Source: Candidatus Kapaibacterium sp.
GTDB taxonomy: Bacteria > Bacteroidota > Ignavibacteria > Kapaibacteriales > UBA2268
DNA length: 16,125 nt
Reading direction: 5' to 3'
Assembly: GCA_028691175.1 (NCBI GenBank)
Contig: JAQUZU010000020.1
Span: 1-16,125, forward strand
Under the pieces are notes generated by a model, which did no database searches, was not told the origin of the DNA, and saw only the letters and a list, made by a program, of their open reading frames with translations. Made by a program: the position numbers and the translations under genes. Of this stretch, positions 14,513-16,125 are shown piece by piece (within the stretch, counting starts at the first letter, position 1; each line of letters begins with the position of its first letter).

Positions 14513-15865
14513 ATGTATAAGTCAAAATTGATTCACAAATTATTAGGTGCGGCAATAATGCTTACTTCTATGGTATTTGCCGGCGCGAACCTCTCCGCAG
14601 CCGGTGATTTTAAGCCGATAAAGTTTGAAAAGGAAACTTTACCGAACGGTCTGAAAGTGATTTATCATGTAGATAAATCTGCTCCGATTGTAACTACAGT
14701 AGTACATTATAATGTTGGATCTTGCGACGAAGACACGTCGCGTACCGGCTACGCACATTTTTTCGAGCATTTGATGTTCGAAGCAACTGACGCCATTCCG
14801 CGCGCCACTATCGATAAAAATGTCCAGGAGGCAGGAGGCGAATTAAACGCCTATACGTCTTTTGATCAGACGGTATTTCATTTTACTTTGCCTTCAAACG
14901 AAGTAAAACTCGCTCTTTGGATGGAATCGCAGCGCATGCGCAAATTGCATGTAGATGAAATCGGCGTAGAGACTCAGCGCGGTGTAGTAACCGAAGAACT
15001 CAAAATGCGTACGCTTAACCAGCCGTATGGCACATTGCTTTCAAAATTCTGTGCAAATACATTCGCCGGCTCCGGCTATGCTTGGCCTGTAATCGGCAGT
15101 ATCGACCATATTGCAAAAGCTACAATCCAGAATTTCAAAGATTTCTATGACAATTACTATCAGCCGTCGAATGCTACACTTGTTATTGCGGGCGATATCG
15201 ATGTTGCAGAAATAAAGAAATATGTCCGCGATTATTTTGGCGATTATCCGAAACCTGCAAGCGTTAAGCGTCATGACGAGTACAAACTCGAACCGCTGAA
15301 GCCGCATCGCGAGACGGTTATCGACGATAAAGCCCCGATGACGGCAATGTTTATCGGATATCGCGGTCCGTCGCTGACTGATCCTGATTATTATGCAGTT
15401 TCGCTTTTGGGCGATATTTTGTCGTCAGGCGAAAGTTCTCGTCTTTATCAGCGTTTGGTTGACAAAGATCAAATTGCAGTCGAAGCCGGAGTATCTCCGT
15501 TTGCTGTTCGTGGAGCCGGTGCTTTCTTGGCGCAGATAGTTCTGGCAAGCGGTAAAACAACCGACGAAGCAGAAAAAGTATTGAACGAAGAAATTGCAAG
15601 ATTACTCAAAGACGGAGTAACAGATAAAGAACTTACAAAAGTTAAAAATATGTGCGAATCACAATTCGTATTTGGTAAAAAAGACTTGATGAGCAAAGCA
15701 CAAGACCTCGCCCGCTATGAAGTATTCTTCGGCGATGCAGGAATGATTAATACCGAATTAGACAAATATATGGCGGTAACTAAGGCGGATATTCTTCGTG
15801 TAGCGAAGAAGTATCTTGGAACAGATAATAAGGTCGTTTTGATTTACGAGCCGAAAAACAGCTAA
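14513..15865 (+). CDS. Exported M16-family zinc metallopeptidase (active-site subunit)
   Basis: The product has 450 residues from the ATG at 14513. GGAG (14503-14506) lies 6 bases upstream; a TTG at 14501 overlaps that SD and is rejected. Residues about 1-30 are a signal peptide (basic start, hydrophobic core, ANLSAAG), so the enzyme acts in the periplasm or on the envelope. The inverted zinc motif HFFEH is at 82-86 (His82, catalytic Glu85, His86), and Glu162 in TEELKMR, about 76 residues later, is the third ligand. A second M16 half follows, with SSRLYQRLVDKD, the usual R-Y substrate-binding site. The length suits the single-repeat bacterial M16B type, which works as a dimer. It degrades peptides; the substrate is unknown. 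A second M16 gene starts 22 bases downstream, so the two probably form one operon and perhaps a heterodimer. Confidence 0.93.
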   Translation: MYKSKLIHKLLGAAIMLTSMVFAGANLSAAGDFKPIKFEKETLPNGLKVIYHVDKSAPIVTTVVHYNVGSCDEDTSRTGYAHFFEHLMFEATDAIPRATIDKNVQEAGGELNAYTSFDQTVFHFTLPSNEVKLALWMESQRMRKLHVDEIGVETQRGVVTEELKMRTLNQPYGTLLSKFCANTFAGSGYAWPVIGSIDHIAKATIQNFKDFYDNYYQPSNATLVIAGDIDVAEIKKYVRDYFGDYPKPASVKRHDEYKLEPLKPHRETVIDDKAPMTAMFIGYRGPSLTDPDYYAVSLLGDILSSGESSRLYQRLVDKDQIAVEAGVSPFAVRGAGAFLAQIVLASGKTTDEAEKVLNEEIARLLKDGVTDKELTKVKNMCESQFVFGKKDLMSKAQDLARYEVFFGDAGMINTELDKYMAVTKADILRVAKKYLGTDNKVVLIYEPKNS

Positions 15866-15886
15866 TTTAAAGGAAAGGAAAATACG

Positions 15887-16125
15887 ATGAAAAAAATATT
15901 GGTATTAATGCTAATCTCAATTTGTGCGGTAATGAATATGCAAGCAAAAGAAAATAAAGATCAAAAACCGACAGCAATGCCGGCTAAAGAATTCAACTTC
16001 CCGAAATATGAAACTGTTACGCTTAAAAACGGCATGAAAGTATTTGTTGTGGAGGATAAACAGCAGCCGACAGTTAATTTCAGAATTATGTTTAAGGGTG
16101 GTACGAGCGTTGAAGGCGACAAAAC
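15887..16125 (+). CDS. Second exported M16-family peptidase, partial (cut by window end)
   Basis: The frame is open from the ATG at 15887 to the edge, 79 residues. AGGAAAGG (15871-15878) precedes it by 8 bases. Residues 1-20 are a signal peptide ending MNMQA. Residues about 38-79 match the start of an M16 domain, with YETVTLKNGMKVFVVED, then VNFRIMFKGGTSVEG. The zinc-motif region lies beyond the edge, so it is not known whether this copy is catalytic or the inactive partner often seen in tandem M16 pairs. It follows the first M16 gene by 21 bases. Confidence 0.88.
   Translation, partial: MKKILVLMLISICAVMNMQAKENKDQKPTAMPAKEFNFPKYETVTLKNGMKVFVVEDKQQPTVNFRIMFKGGTSVEGDK

Overview
The window is a stretch of bacterial chromosome with AT-rich spacers and strongly CCG-biased proline codons. 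It most likely comes from the Bacteroidota/Chlorobiota (FCB) group, perhaps a Kapabacteria- or Ignavibacteria-like lineage. The taxonomic call is an inference. It rests on several promoters that fit the Bacteroidota pattern TTTG-N19/20-TAnnTTTG, a TonB-dependent receptor with an N-terminal carboxypeptidase-regulatory-like domain, and a 64-residue bS21. Unlike typical Bacteroidia, many genes here carry clear Shine-Dalgarno (SD) sequences. No CRISPR array, transposase, integrase or prophage gene was seen.

Layout, left to right. (1) 1-770 is an MFS transporter on the minus strand, cut by the window edge. It is divergent from a GNAT acetyltransferase with a YoaP C-terminal domain (946-1716). (2) 1753-2089 is a tandem duplication of a complete tRNA-Pro(CGG) transcription unit, each copy with promoter, tRNA and terminator on the minus strand. 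(3) 2298-6611 is a 1437-residue protein that fuses two BadF/BcrA-type 2-hydroxyacyl-CoA dehydratase activase ATPase domains to DUF2229/COG3580-COG3581-type domains. It ends in a terminator facing a convergent mono-haem cytochrome c (6701-7174). (4) 7342-9094 holds HPr and an unrecognised four-helix membrane protein with a strong terminator. (5) 9259-10344 is a bifunctional phosphoglucose/phosphomannose isomerase. (6) 10419-11046 is a probable operon of a small basic protein with a Tudor/SH3-like tail and ribosomal protein bS21. (7) 11210-14045, minus strand, is a TonB-dependent receptor preceded by a small His-rich two-helix membrane protein, a probable metal-related uptake locus. (8) 14513-16125 is a tandem pair of exported M16 zinc peptidases, the second cut by the window edge.

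Most genes are ordinary housekeeping or envelope genes. The items most worth a second look are the four-helix membrane protein with atypical codon use, the Tudor-like protein paired with rpsU, the His-rich/TonB pair with a 14-bp palindrome between its genes, the fused double activase, and the duplicated tRNA-Pro cassette that matches the CCG codon bias. No clearly new multi-gene system is proven by the sequence alone.
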